Numbered from the stretch's first letter, positions 25,593-34,878 are shown. The stretch: DNA of 64,000 nucleotides from an uncultured Clostridia bacterium (GCA_934278925.1 CAKQWJ010000007.1:1-64000); one strand, 5' to 3'. A program made the numbers and translations. Notes: a model not told the origin generated them from the letters alone.

Positions 25593-26831
25593 GTGAGTAA
25601 AAAGAACGAAAACCATGAGCTGGTCTGCTCCTTTTGCGGGAAGACCAGCTCGCAAGTCAAGAAAATTATCGTGGGACCGGATGTAGCGATTTGCAACGAG
25701 TGCATCGAGCTGTGCGAATCCCTTCTGGACGAGAAGGAGTTCGTGGAACCGAAGCACATGGAGGACCTTCCGAAGCCAAAGGAAATTGCGGATTTCCTGA
25801 GCGACTACGTCATCGAACAGGATGAGGCGAAGAAGAATCTGGCCGTTGCGGTGTACAATCACTATAAAAGAATTCGCCATTTGGAGGAGACTGCCGGCCA
25901 TGAGAAGGACAGCGTGGAAATCCAGAAGAGCAACATTCTGATGCTGGGACCGACGGGAAGCGGAAAAACCCTTCTGGCTCAGACCCTGGCAAAGATTCTG
26001 GATGTTCCGTTTGCCATCGTGGATGCCACCGCATTGACGGAAGCCGGATATGTGGGCGAAGACGTGGAGAACATTTTGCTGAGACTGTACCAGGCGGCAG
26101 ACGGCGACCTGGAGCGGGCGCAGAAGGGCATCATCTATGTGGATGAAATCGACAAGATTGCCCGGAAATCCGAGAACATGTCCATTACCCGTGACGTTAG
26201 CGGAGAAGGCGTTCAGCAGGCATTGCTGAAAATTATCGAAGGAACCGTTGCCAACGTTCCGCCGCAGGGCGGCCGGAAACATCCGCTGCAGGAGTTCATC
26301 CATTTCGATACGAAGGATGTGCTGTTCATCTGCGGAGGTGCTTTTACCGGATTGTCCACCATCATCAAACGCCGGTTGGGCAACAAGGTCATCGGCTTCA
26401 ATTCCGATGAAGATCGGGTGGATCTGACGGAGGACCACGAAATTCTGCTGAAGGTGGAGCCGGAAGACTTGCTCCGTTTCGGGCTGATCCCGGAACTGAT
26501 CGGTCGTCTTCCGATGATCGTATCCCTTCGGGAATTGACGGAAGAGGCATTGGTTCGAATCATGCGGGAGCCGAAGAACTCCTTGATTCGCCAGTATCAG
26601 GAGCTGTTCCGAATGGACGGCGTGGAGCTGGAAATCCAGGACGATGCGGTGAATGCCATTGCCAACAAGGCCATTGAGCTGCATACGGGAGCCAGAGGTC
26701 TGCGGGGAATCTTCGAGAAGATGATGACGGACATCATGTTCGAATTACCATCTCGGGATGATGTGACCAAGTGCATTATCACGAAGGATACCGTGGAGAA
26801 CGGTGCAGAACCGATATTAGAGACAAAATAG
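25593..26831 (+). CDS. clpX: Clp protease ATP-binding subunit ClpX
   Basis: This hexameric AAA+ unfoldase delivers substrates to ClpP. The N-terminal zinc-binding domain has CSFCGK and CNEC. Walker A is GPTGSGKTL, Walker B is IIYVDEIDK and the ClpP-docking loop is NKVIGF. Its 412 residues are standard. The start is GTG with GAGGAGA upstream. It is followed by a weak inverted repeat and then lon. Confidence 0.97.
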   Translation: MSKKNENHELVCSFCGKTSSQVKKIIVGPDVAICNECIELCESLLDEKEFVEPKHMEDLPKPKEIADFLSDYVIEQDEAKKNLAVAVYNHYKRIRHLEETAGHEKDSVEIQKSNILMLGPTGSGKTLLAQTLAKILDVPFAIVDATALTEAGYVGEDVENILLRLYQAADGDLERAQKGIIYVDEIDKIARKSENMSITRDVSGEGVQQALLKIIEGTVANVPPQGGRKHPLQEFIHFDTKDVLFICGGAFTGLSTIIKRRLGNKVIGFNSDEDRVDLTEDHEILLKVEPEDLLRFGLIPELIGRLPMIVSLRELTEEALVRIMREPKNSLIRQYQELFRMDGVELEIQDDAVNAIANKAIELHTGARGLRGIFEKMMTDIMFELPSRDDVTKCIITKDTVENGAEPILETK

Positions 26832-26861
26832 CGCTGAAGACGGTGCGAAATAAGAAAACAT

Positions 26862-26890
26862 CAGGCGGCAGGGATATTTCTTGCCGCCTG
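26862..26890. repeat. Inverted repeat between clpX and lon
   Basis: CAGGCGGCA and TGCCGCCTG form a perfect stem around an 11-base loop. No T-run follows, so it may be a processing or stability hairpin rather than a terminator. Confidence 0.6.
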
Positions 26891-26916
26891 TTCTGTATAG
26901 ATAAAGGGAGGCGCAG

Positions 26917-29256
26917 ATGGAGAGAGAAAGTAGAACGCACATTCCTTATATTGCACTTCGGGGAAAGGCTTTTTTCCCGGATACTTTGGTAGGATTTGAT
27001 GTGGGTCGGGATAAGTCGCTGAAATCCATTGAAATTGCAATGAACCGGGAACGGCTGGTGGCGGTGTCCGCTCAGCGAAACCCGGAAGTGAACGATCCGT
27101 CCGGTGAGGATTGCTACCTTACCGGTGTGCTGATTCGAATTAAGCAGATTGTTCGCCGCACGGATTACGTCCGGGTGCTGGCGGAATGCGGTCAGCGGAT
27201 TCGATTGGAGAATATTTACGAGGAGAACGGTGCGCTGTTCTGCGATTACGTGCAGGCGGAGGATTTGCCGGCAGATGATGAGGAGGAATTGGAAGCGTAC
27301 GTGCGGGCGGTAAAAGAAGCCTTCGTTCAGTATGCCAAAGTCCTTCATCCCGGCAATACGGCGGAAGCCCGTGCCATGGTAGAGGAAGTGGAGGACCCGG
27401 CGGTGCTCACCAACATCATCGCCGAGGATCTGGATGTTTCCTTTGATGAAAAACAAGCACTGCTGGAAATCGACTACATTCCCGGCCGGCTGGAACAGCT
27501 GATTGAACTTCTGAACGGAGAGACGAGAATCGCGATGCTGTCTCAGAAGATTCAAACCAAAGTAATGAAGAATATGGACCGAAGCCAGCAGGAATATTAC
27601 CTTCGGGAACAGATTAAGGTGATGCAGGACGAGCTGGGACGGGAGACCGGCGAGGATGACGATGCGGCTCAATGGCTGAAGAAGCTGGATGAGCTGCAGC
27701 TGGAAGAAAAAACGGATGCGAAGATTCGAAAAGAAATCCAGCGTTTTACCAAAATGCCGGCCATGAGTCCGGATGCCAACGTGAGCCGAACCTATATCGA
27801 AACGATTCTGGAGCTTCCGTGGCACGAGGCCAGCAAGACCAACATCAATATCAAACGAGCAGAAAAGATTCTGAACGAGGATCATTACGGACTGGAGAAG
27901 GTGAAGGAAAGAATCCTGGAACATTTGGCGGTGATGCACCTGACCAAATCCATTCAGGGTCCGATTCTCTGTCTGGTGGGGCCGCCGGGTGTGGGAAAGA
28001 CATCCATCGCCCGCTCCATCGCCAGAGCGACCAACCGGGAGTTCATTCGAATGTCCTTGGGCGGCGTTCGGGACGAAGCGGAAATCCGAGGACATCGCCG
28101 CACCTATGTGGGTGCCATTCCGGGACGAATCATCAACAGCATCAGCGAGGTGGGAACCAACAATCCGCTGTTCCTGTTGGATGAAGTGGACAAGCTGGGA
28201 AATGATTTCCGGGGAGACCCGGCATCGGCACTTCTGGAAGTGCTGGATCCGGAACAGAACAAGGATTTTACGGATCACTATCTGGAAATCCCGTTCGATC
28301 TGTCCAATGTGATGTTCATCACCACGGCCAACACCACTCAGACCATTCCGAGACCGCTTCTGGACCGAATGGAAGTGATTGAACTTTCCAGCTATATTGA
28401 AGAAGAAAAGGTTCGCATTGCAGAGGATTACCTGATTCCAAAGGTCTTGAAGTCCTATGCGATTCGAAAGAACCAGCTCACCTTCTCGGAATCCGCAATA
28501 CGGGAAATCATCCAGTATTACACCCGGGAGTCCGGCGTGCGGAATCTGGAACGGCAGATTGCATCCGTATGCAGAAAAGTTGCAAAGCGAATTGTAACGG
28601 AAAAGAAAAACAAGTATACTGTAAATAAGAGGAATCTGGAGAATTATCTGGGACCGAAGATTTTCCGGGAGGATCTGATGAATCTGGAACCGGGAATCGG
28701 CGTCACCACCGGCATGGCCTGGACGGCGGTGGGCGGCGTGACCTTGCAGATTGAAAGCGTGCGGATGCCGGGAAGCGGCCATCTGATTCTCACGGGACAG
28801 ATGGGAGATGTAATGAAAGAATCTGCGCAGACCGCCATGGGATACATCAAGTCCTTGTCAGAAAAGTACGGCTTGGACGCATCTGTTTTTAAGGATAACG
28901 ATATCCAGATTCACATTCCGGAGGGTGCCACCCCGAAGGACGGTCCGTCGGCGGGCGTGACCATGTGCACGGCGCTGTTCTCCCTGCTGTCCGGAAAGAA
29001 GGTGCGGCGGGATATCGCCATGACGGGAGAGATTACCCTGCAGGGCAATATCCTTCCGGTGGGCGGAATCAAGGAGAAGGTGCTGGCTGCGTATCGGCAG
29101 GGGATTCGAAAAATCCTTCTGCCAAAGGATAACGCGGCGGACATCGAAGAAATTCCGAAATCCGTGCGCAGCCGATTGGAATTTGTCCTGTTGGAGAAAG
29201 CAGAGGATGCGTTCCGTGAGGTGCTGATTTCGGAGGAAAGCGAGAAAGAGAACTAG
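26917..29256 (+). CDS. lon: ATP-dependent protease Lon
   Basis: Lon degrades misfolded and regulatory proteins. Its 779 residues contain an N-terminal substrate-binding domain, a central AAA+ module (Walker A GPPGVGKTS, Walker B NPLFLLDEVDK) and a C-terminal protease domain. The catalytic dyad is Ser678 in DGPSAGVTM and Lys721 in GGIKEKVLAA. GGGAGGCG precedes the start. It ends one base before engB, as in many Firmicutes where lon and engB are neighbours. Confidence 0.97.
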   Translation: MERESRTHIPYIALRGKAFFPDTLVGFDVGRDKSLKSIEIAMNRERLVAVSAQRNPEVNDPSGEDCYLTGVLIRIKQIVRRTDYVRVLAECGQRIRLENIYEENGALFCDYVQAEDLPADDEEELEAYVRAVKEAFVQYAKVLHPGNTAEARAMVEEVEDPAVLTNIIAEDLDVSFDEKQALLEIDYIPGRLEQLIELLNGETRIAMLSQKIQTKVMKNMDRSQQEYYLREQIKVMQDELGRETGEDDDAAQWLKKLDELQLEEKTDAKIRKEIQRFTKMPAMSPDANVSRTYIETILELPWHEASKTNINIKRAEKILNEDHYGLEKVKERILEHLAVMHLTKSIQGPILCLVGPPGVGKTSIARSIARATNREFIRMSLGGVRDEAEIRGHRRTYVGAIPGRIINSISEVGTNNPLFLLDEVDKLGNDFRGDPASALLEVLDPEQNKDFTDHYLEIPFDLSNVMFITTANTTQTIPRPLLDRMEVIELSSYIEEEKVRIAEDYLIPKVLKSYAIRKNQLTFSESAIREIIQYYTRESGVRNLERQIASVCRKVAKRIVTEKKNKYTVNKRNLENYLGPKIFREDLMNLEPGIGVTTGMAWTAVGGVTLQIESVRMPGSGHLILTGQMGDVMKESAQTAMGYIKSLSEKYGLDASVFKDNDIQIHIPEGATPKDGPSAGVTMCTALFSLLSGKKVRRDIAMTGEITLQGNILPVGGIKEKVLAAYRQGIRKILLPKDNAADIEEIPKSVRSRLEFVLLEKAEDAFREVLISEESEKEN

Positions 29257-29257
29257 G

Positions 29258-29869
29258 ATGAGAATCACAAAATCAGAATTGGAAGCGGTTGCGGTAAAAC
29301 CGGCACAGTATCCGGAAGCGAACCGCTATGAAATTGCCTTTGCGGGCCGGTCCAACGTGGGGAAATCCTCCCTGCTGAATCTTCTCACCGGCCGGAAGGC
29401 CCTTGCCAGAGTCAGCGGAAGCCCGGGAAAGACCCGTACCATCAACTTCTATTTGGTGAACGACGACTTCCGGATTGTGGACCTGCCGGGGTACGGGTAT
29501 GCCAAGCTGTCCCGTTCCGAGACGGAGAAGTGGGGCGCCATGATGGAGGCATATCTCAGCGAGCGGCCGGGCCTGCTGAAGGTGGTGCAGCTGGTGGATA
29601 TTCGCCACGAGCCGTCGGCGCAGGACGTGCAGATGTACGATTACCTTCGGTACTACGGATTGGATGGCGTGGTTGTGGCCACGAAGGCGGATAAGATTTC
29701 CAAGAACCAGCAGCAGAAATCCATCCGGCAGATTCGGCAGAAGCTGAATATGAAAAAAGAAGATGTGGTGATTCCGGTGTCGGCGCTGAAGCGTACCGGG
29801 CAGGAGGAGCTGCTGAATGTCATTGAGTCGATTTTAAACAAGGAGGAATCGGAAGATGAGCACGAATGA
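29258..29869 (+). CDS. engB: Ribosome biogenesis GTPase EngB/YsxC
   Basis: This essential GTPase acts in large-subunit assembly. Its 203 residues carry G1 GRSNVGKSS, G2/switch GKTRTINFY, G3 DLPGYGYAK and G4 ATKADK. It is tightly coupled to lon, and its stop overlaps the hpt start by 14 bases. Confidence 0.95.
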   Translation: MRITKSELEAVAVKPAQYPEANRYEIAFAGRSNVGKSSLLNLLTGRKALARVSGSPGKTRTINFYLVNDDFRIVDLPGYGYAKLSRSETEKWGAMMEAYLSERPGLLKVVQLVDIRHEPSAQDVQMYDYLRYYGLDGVVVATKADKISKNQQQKSIRQIRQKLNMKKEDVVIPVSALKRTGQEELLNVIESILNKEESEDEHE

Positions 29870-30398
29870 TCATGTAATCGGAAAAATTCTCTTCACGGAG
29901 GCGGAAATCCGGAAGAGAGCGGAAGAACTGGGCCGGGAAATCAGCAATGAATTTAAGGGAGAAGAGCTGGTGGTCATCGGCACATTGAAGGGCTCTGTTC
30001 CGTGGATGTGCGACCTCATGAAGTGCCTGGATCTGGACACCGTCATCGACTTCGTAAAGGCTAGCAGCTACGGTTCCAGCACCACCACCTCCGGTGTGGT
30101 GAAGATTTCCATGGATACGGAGCTGAACCTGTACAACAAGAACGTACTGGTGGTGGAGGATATCGTGGATACGGGAACCACCCTCAAGTATCTGCTGGAG
30201 AAGCTGAACGAGCGTCATCCGAAAACCCTGAAGGTGTGCACCATGCTGGACAAGCCGTCCCGGAGAACTGCGGATTTCCACGCGGACTACATCGGCTTCC
30301 AGGTGGAGGACCTGTTCGTCATCGGTTACGGCCTGGATTACGACCAGAAGTATCGAAATCTGCCGTACATCAGCTATCTTCAGAACGAAGGAAAATAA
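29856..30398 (+). CDS. hpt: Hypoxanthine phosphoribosyltransferase
   Basis: This purine salvage enzyme joins hypoxanthine or guanine to PRPP. Its 180 residues include the PRPP-binding loop VLVVEDIVDTGTTLKYL, the LKGSVPWMCDLM segment and KYRNLPYI near the end. Its start lies within the end of engB. In other Firmicutes hpt pairs with tilS and ftsH; here it follows engB. Confidence 0.95.
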   Translation: MSTNDHVIGKILFTEAEIRKRAEELGREISNEFKGEELVVIGTLKGSVPWMCDLMKCLDLDTVIDFVKASSYGSSTTTSGVVKISMDTELNLYNKNVLVVEDIVDTGTTLKYLLEKLNERHPKTLKVCTMLDKPSRRTADFHADYIGFQVEDLFVIGYGLDYDQKYRNLPYISYLQNEGK

Positions 30399-30435
30399 AT
30401 AATACTTCCGGACAACCTTATAAGGAGGCGGAGCG

Positions 30436-32109
30436 ATGAAAATCAGATTTTGCGGAGCGACGGAAGGCGTTACAGGTTCCTGTCACCTTCTGATAACGGA
30501 CAAAGCGAATGTATTGCTGGATTGCGGGCAGTTCCAGGGCGGTAAAGCTCAGGATCGCCTGAATTATCAAGAATTTCCTTTTGAACCGTCCGAAATCGAT
30601 TGCCTGGTGCTGAGCCACGCGCATATCGATCACTGTGGACGGATTCCACTTCTGGTAAAAAGAGGTTTTCGCGGAAACATCTACTGCACCAAAGCGACGG
30701 CCGACCTTCTTCCGATTATGCTGCGAGACAGTGGCTATATCCACGAGAAGGAAGCGGAGTGGGCCAACAAAAAGGCGGAACGAAAAGGGCAGCCGCTGGT
30801 TCAGCCGCTGTACACGGTAGCGGACGCGGAGGAATCCCTCCGCTATATTCATCCGGTTCTGTACGATCAGCTCATCGAGGTGAGTGAGGGCATTCACGTC
30901 TGCTTCAACGATGCGGGCCACATTCTGGGGTCGGCGGAAACGGAGCTCTGGGTGCAGGAAGGGGATGCGGAGACGAAAATTGTTTTCTCCGGGGACTTGG
31001 GGGTGGAGCACCGACCAATCCTTCGGGACCCCACCGTCATTCGTCATGCGGATTACGTTATCATGGAAAGCACCTACGGAAATCGTCTCCATCCGGCGAA
31101 CGCCATGAGCATCGAGAAATTGGTAGAAGTCATTCTTCGTACGGTGAAGCGGGGCGGTACGGTGGTAATTCCATCCTTTGCCGTAGGCCGAACTCAGGAG
31201 ATGATTTACCAGCTGAACATGCTCTACGATGAGAATCCGGAGATCTACGGAAAGCTGAAGAACGTTCCGGTATACATCGACAGCCCGATGGCCAATGCGG
31301 CGACGGAGGTCTTTAAAAAGAATACGGCGGTGTTCGACGACGACTTCAAAGCGTTTATGGATAAGGGCGATCATCCGCTGGAATTCAAGAACCTTCATTT
31401 TACCCAGTCTACGGAGGAATCCCAGGCGCTGAACAGCGATCGGAAACCGAAGATCATCATTTCTGCCAGCGGCATGTGCGAAGCCGGCCGAATCCGCCAT
31501 CACCTGAAGCACAACCTGTGGAACCCGAAGTGTTCCATCGTGTTCGTGGGATACCAGGCGGAAGGCACCCTTGGCCGGAAATTGGTGGAAGGTGCGGAAT
31601 CGGTGAACCTCTTTGGCGAGGAGATTCAGGTCAATGCGGAAATCGTGAATCTGGAAGGCTTCTCCGGGCATGCGGATCGGGACGGATTGGCGCATTGGGT
31701 GGGCTCTTTCGTTACCCATCCGGTGGTATTCTTGGTGCATGGCGAGAAGGAATCCAAGGAGGATTTTGCCGCTTACCTGGGAGAGAATCTGGATATCCAT
31801 CCGATTGTGATACAGCAGAACAGTGAGTTTGAACTGGTTCCGGGACGCCGGCCGGAAGGAACTCATATGGAACCGGTATCCACGTTCCAGCTGGATGCGG
31901 ATGAAATCAATGCCCTCCGGAACAAGATCTCCGGACTCAGCAGTTCGATCGGAGATTTGCTGAACACCGCTGCGGTGGAAACCGGAAAGAACATCAGTCC
32001 GGAACGACTGATTGAAATCAACAACATCATTCAGGAACTGGCGGAATCGGAAGCCAACCTGAAAGCGACGCTGTTGGAGGAAGCGGAAGAAGGGCGAGCT
32101 TCTGAATGA
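30436..32109 (+). CDS. Beta-CASP metallo-beta-lactamase fold ribonuclease/RNA-processing protein
   Basis: This 557-residue protein has the zinc-binding signature LSHAHIDHCGRIP (HxHxDH). Further motifs are NDAGHILGSAETEL, FSGDLG and the beta-CASP part with SFAVGRTQEMIYQL, ISASGMCEAGRIRHHL and GFSGHADRDGL. This arrangement matches the YSH1/CPSF-type bacterial nucleases rather than RNase J, which is longer at its C-terminus. RNA is the likely substrate. The last 60 residues form an additional helical tail. AAGGAGGCG precedes the start. Confidence 0.87.
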   Translation: MKIRFCGATEGVTGSCHLLITDKANVLLDCGQFQGGKAQDRLNYQEFPFEPSEIDCLVLSHAHIDHCGRIPLLVKRGFRGNIYCTKATADLLPIMLRDSGYIHEKEAEWANKKAERKGQPLVQPLYTVADAEESLRYIHPVLYDQLIEVSEGIHVCFNDAGHILGSAETELWVQEGDAETKIVFSGDLGVEHRPILRDPTVIRHADYVIMESTYGNRLHPANAMSIEKLVEVILRTVKRGGTVVIPSFAVGRTQEMIYQLNMLYDENPEIYGKLKNVPVYIDSPMANAATEVFKKNTAVFDDDFKAFMDKGDHPLEFKNLHFTQSTEESQALNSDRKPKIIISASGMCEAGRIRHHLKHNLWNPKCSIVFVGYQAEGTLGRKLVEGAESVNLFGEEIQVNAEIVNLEGFSGHADRDGLAHWVGSFVTHPVVFLVHGEKESKEDFAAYLGENLDIHPIVIQQNSEFELVPGRRPEGTHMEPVSTFQLDADEINALRNKISGLSSSIGDLLNTAAVETGKNISPERLIEINNIIQELAESEANLKATLLEEAEEGRASE

Positions 32110-32182
32110 GAAGTTTAAGAATCCCGGGAAAAAGTACTTTTTTTGAGGGTTTCAGTCCTTTCTTTTTCAAGTGAATGTACAG

Positions 32183-32226
32183 CACCATCCTTTGGCGATA
32201 CAATGGAGCCGAAAGGATGGTGTTTT
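32183..32226 (+). terminator. Hairpin between the beta-CASP gene and the next small gene
   Basis: CACCATCCTTT and AAAGGATGGTG are perfect complements, with an extra GGC/GCC pair inside, followed by TTTTGTT. The 3' arm contains the AAAGGATGG that would serve as ribosome binding site for the gene at 32230. Confidence 0.75.
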
Positions 32227-32229
32227 GTT

Positions 32230-32613
32230 ATGAAGGAATATCAGATTCAGAAGGACCGGAAGCGAGTTCTTCCCAGCGAAGTGTATTATCAGTGTCTATG
32301 GGTGGTAAAGGATATGAATCGGCTCCAAGAAATTGCCGGAATGGAATTCCGCCGGGAGATGTTGGCGGAGGATGTGCTCACCTACGGAAATACGGCAATG
32401 CAGGAAAGTCCGGTGGCGGCAGAGGCGATGTTTAAACTGGACTGCATCCACCGGGCATTGATGGAGATTCCGGAGATTTACAGGGAGGGAATCATTGAGA
32501 ATATTCAGACCCGAAGGACCGGGTATCCCTGTTCTGCCCACGAAAATACCTGGAAGAAATGGAAGCAGCGTTTTATCTATATGCTGGCGGAAAACCTGCG
32601 GTTGATTCCGTAA
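32230..32613 (+). CDS. Small protein of unknown function
   Basis: This 127-residue protein is unassigned. It is helical and charged. The stretch around residues 75-125 (HRALMEIPEIYREGIIENI and a later basic WKKWKQRF) faintly resembles region 4 of small sigma factors, but the intervening helix-turn-helix is not clear. The ATG at 32230 is chosen since AAAGGATGG lies upstream. That site is buried in a strong hairpin, so translation is probably low or conditional. No neighbour gives a clue. Confidence 0.6.
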   Translation: MKEYQIQKDRKRVLPSEVYYQCLWVVKDMNRLQEIAGMEFRREMLAEDVLTYGNTAMQESPVAAEAMFKLDCIHRALMEIPEIYREGIIENIQTRRTGYPCSAHENTWKKWKQRFIYMLAENLRLIP

Positions 32614-32750
32614 AAAGTGTACTGAAGGGGAATTTTTTTTATGATATGATGGGGCTGTCAGATAGGGCGATACGAAATTACTGGCGAATGACGTAACGTC
32701 TCTATTGTTTTCACTTCTATTATTTTAAGATGCGAGTGCATCTGGGTATC

Positions 32751-32776
32751 GGCGGCAGCAATGCCGCCACTTTTTT
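32751..32776 (+). terminator. Terminator after the small unknown gene
   Basis: GGCGGCA and TGCCGCC flank a GCAA tetraloop and are followed by AC and six T. It lies 138 bases past the stop; the intervening AT-rich stretch holds no other clear feature. Confidence 0.8.
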
Positions 32777-32785
32777 GTTTTACGC

Positions 32786-32814
32786 TTTATTCCGGAATAA
32801 AAAAGTGATAGAAT
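32786..32814 (+). promoter_or_regulatory. Possible promoter for the NUDIX gene
   Basis: TTTATT is followed by a 17-base spacer and TAGAAT, 59 bases before the start codon. Confidence 0.45.
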
Positions 32815-32872
32815 ATTTAAATAAACGATAAAACTTATTTGTAAAGAGATTAATAGATATAGGGAGTGTTTT

Positions 32873-33409
32873 ATGGCTTTTCCGGAAAAAACATTGCAAT
32901 CGGAAGTGGTATATGACGGTCCGATTTTTCGAATTCGCAAAGATAAAGTGACGGTAGTGGGCGGAAAGACCTCCTATCGGGATATTCTGGAGCACAACGG
33001 TGGGGCGGTGATTCTGGCGGTAAAAGAAGACGGCAGAATTCTCATGGTGCGGCAGTTCCGAAAGGCGTTGGAGCGGGAGGTGCTGGAACTTCCGGCGGGA
33101 AAGATTGACGGCGATGAGGATCCCATGGACACGGCACTTCGGGAATTGAAGGAAGAAACAGGCTACCGGGCCGGGAGTATTCGGCATCTGACCACCATCA
33201 GCCCGAGCTGCGGATACACCACGGAGCTTTTGTACATTTACCTCTGCAAGGATTTGACGCCGGGAGAGACCCATTTCGACGATACAGAGGATTTGGACCT
33301 TTATGAATACACGGCGGACGAGTTGGTGGATCGGATTATGAAGGGTGAAATTCAGGACGCAAAGACCATCGTGGGAGTTCTTTTTGCCCGAACCGCAGGA
33401 GAAATATAG
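32873..33409 (+). CDS. NUDIX hydrolase, ADP-ribose pyrophosphatase type
   Basis: This protein hydrolyses ADP-ribose or a related nucleoside diphosphate derivative. Its 178 residues show the complete NUDIX box from Gly at about 77 (GKIDGDEDPMDTAL, then RELKEETGY) and the ELPAGK segment just before, typical of the NudF/ADPRase group. A xer-type gene follows 18 bases later, the common Firmicute arrangement of nudF next to xerD. Confidence 0.9.
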   Translation: MAFPEKTLQSEVVYDGPIFRIRKDKVTVVGGKTSYRDILEHNGGAVILAVKEDGRILMVRQFRKALEREVLELPAGKIDGDEDPMDTALRELKEETGYRAGSIRHLTTISPSCGYTTELLYIYLCKDLTPGETHFDDTEDLDLYEYTADELVDRIMKGEIQDAKTIVGVLFARTAGEI

Positions 33410-33427
33410 AAGACACAGGAGACGAAG

Positions 33428-34306
33428 ATGGATGCCTTCATTGAATATTTAAAGAATACGAAAAACAAGGCGGAAAACACTCTCGTTGCCTATCGCCGGG
33501 ATTTGAAAGCCTTCGAGGTCTTCCTGGAGGGCCGCGGCGGAAAGAGTTTGAACGACTGCAAGGAAAGTGATGCAGCCGCTTACATATTGGAACTGAATAA
33601 CGAAAGTAAGTCCAAGGCGACGATTAACCGAAAAATTTCTTCTCTGCGGGCATTCTACGATTACAAAATCGATGAAGGGGAACGGGAATCCAACCCTTTT
33701 CAGAAGATTAAATCGGCGAAAAACGATAAGCGCCAGATTGAGTTTCTGACGGTGGAAGAGGTGAATCGAATGCTGTCCCTTCCGGATGATTCTGCCAAGG
33801 GAATCCGGGATAAGGCGCTGTTGGAATTCATGTACGGAACGGGTGCGCGGGTGACGGAGCTGGTGCGCCTGCGTTTCTCGGACATGAACCTGCGGATGAA
33901 CTTCGTTACGCTGAAGGACAACGATGGGGAGAGCCGAATCGTGCCGATTGGATCTTACGCCCATGCCGCGATGAAGAAATATATGGACGAGGCCTACGAG
34001 GAAATTAAGGGCGAGCTGCGGGAAGAGGACGATTACATCTTCATAAACTTCCGGGGTCAGGCGCTGACCCGTCAGGGAATCTGGAAGATTCTGAAGGAAT
34101 ACGGCAAGGAGATGGATATCGAAGAGCGGATGACACCGCAGATTCTTCGGAACAGCTTTGCGGTGCACATCCTTCAGAACGGCGGAGATTTGAAGACCCT
34201 TCAGGAGCTGATGGGCTTCGAAGACATGTCCGTGGGCATTGCCTATCTGGCGGTGCTGAATGTGCGGATTCGGGACGTGTACCAGCGGACCCATCCGAGG
34301 GCATAG
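33428..34306 (+). CDS. XerC/XerD-like tyrosine recombinase with altered active site
   Basis: This 292-residue tyrosine recombinase has an N-terminal core-binding domain (residues 1-95) and a catalytic domain. Arg141 (GTGARVTEL), Lys163, Arg241 and the nucleophile Tyr273 are kept. The two catalytic His positions are not: the HxxR motif reads Q238-I-L-R241, and the second His is F264 in LMGFEDMS. The C-terminus continues to RDVYQRTHPRA as in XerD. It may be a slow or non-cleaving chromosome-dimer-resolution relative. The neighbour is a NUDIX gene, which is the xerD context in Firmicutes. Confidence 0.8.
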   Translation: MDAFIEYLKNTKNKAENTLVAYRRDLKAFEVFLEGRGGKSLNDCKESDAAAYILELNNESKSKATINRKISSLRAFYDYKIDEGERESNPFQKIKSAKNDKRQIEFLTVEEVNRMLSLPDDSAKGIRDKALLEFMYGTGARVTELVRLRFSDMNLRMNFVTLKDNDGESRIVPIGSYAHAAMKKYMDEAYEEIKGELREEDDYIFINFRGQALTRQGIWKILKEYGKEMDIEERMTPQILRNSFAVHILQNGGDLKTLQELMGFEDMSVGIAYLAVLNVRIRDVYQRTHPRA

Positions 34307-34332
34307 AAAATAATATTTTTTGAAAAAAAGTA

Positions 34333-34361
34333 TTGAAATCAGTTGCTCATTGTGATAAACT
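34333..34361 (+). promoter_or_regulatory. Promoter for rplS
   Basis: TTGAAA is followed by a 17-base spacer and TAAACT. The mRNA leader of about 110 bases contains a small GGCTT/AAGCC hairpin at 34403-34416, which could be an L19-type leader, but no clear match can be claimed. Confidence 0.7.
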
Positions 34362-34477
34362 TTGATAGTTATTACGGGCGGTCCTCTGGTAGTTGACAGC
34401 ATGGCTTAAAGAAGCCGGGAACGACATTTATTTATAGAGAAAACCACGAGCGTCTTGGAAAGGAAGGAGGAATAACA

Positions 34478-34819
34478 ATGAACGTAATTGATTCGATCAC
34501 AAAGGAATACAAGAAGAACGATATTCCGGAATTCAACGTTGGTGATACTGTAAGAGTTCACGTTAAGATCGTTGAGGGTCAGAGAGAAAGAATTCAGGTA
34601 TTCGAAGGATATGTCCTGAAGAAGCAGAGCGGCGGAATTTCTGAAACATTCACAGTAAGAAGACTGGCTCAGGGTATTGGTGTAGAGAAGACTTTCCCAA
34701 TGCATTCGCCGAAGGTAGCAAAGATTGAGGTACTGAAGCGCGGAAGAGTTAGAAGAGCAAAGCTGAACTACATGCGTGAAAGAACCGGTAAGGCTGCAAG
34801 AATCAAGTCTGCAAAATAA
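34478..34819 (+). CDS. rplS: 50S ribosomal protein L19
   Basis: L19 lies at the 30S-50S interface. Its 113 residues show FNVGDTVRVHVKIVEGQRERIQVFEGYVLKK (in pieces GDTVRVHVKIVEG and RIQVFEGYVL) and FTVRRLAQGIGVEKTFPMHSP. AAGGAGG precedes the start. Usual partners rpsP, rimM and trmD are not adjacent; instead rbgA follows after a terminator, an order also seen in other Firmicutes. Confidence 0.97.
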   Translation: MNVIDSITKEYKKNDIPEFNVGDTVRVHVKIVEGQRERIQVFEGYVLKKQSGGISETFTVRRLAQGIGVEKTFPMHSPKVAKIEVLKRGRVRRAKLNYMRERTGKAARIKSAK

Positions 34820-34842
34820 GAATGATTTGCTGAAAATTAAAG

Positions 34843-34878
34843 AGCATACCTTGGCATTGCCGAAGGTATGCTTTTTTT
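34843..34878 (+). terminator. Terminator after rplS
   Basis: AGCATACCTT and AAGGTATGCT flank a 10-base loop with an inner GGC/GCC pairing, followed by seven T. Confidence 0.9.

Noticed and set aside
23687..25759. Long open frame on the minus strand opposite tig and clpP
   Set aside because: It lies wholly opposite two certain genes, has no ribosome binding site and no domain; strong codon bias in the real genes keeps the opposite frame open. The same holds for 38782-40878 and 6757-8973.
32640..32750. A known structured RNA (such as 6S) between the small unknown gene and the NUDIX gene
   Set aside because: Apart from the terminator no extended pairing or recognisable family sequence was found; the -10-like TATGAT lacks a -35.
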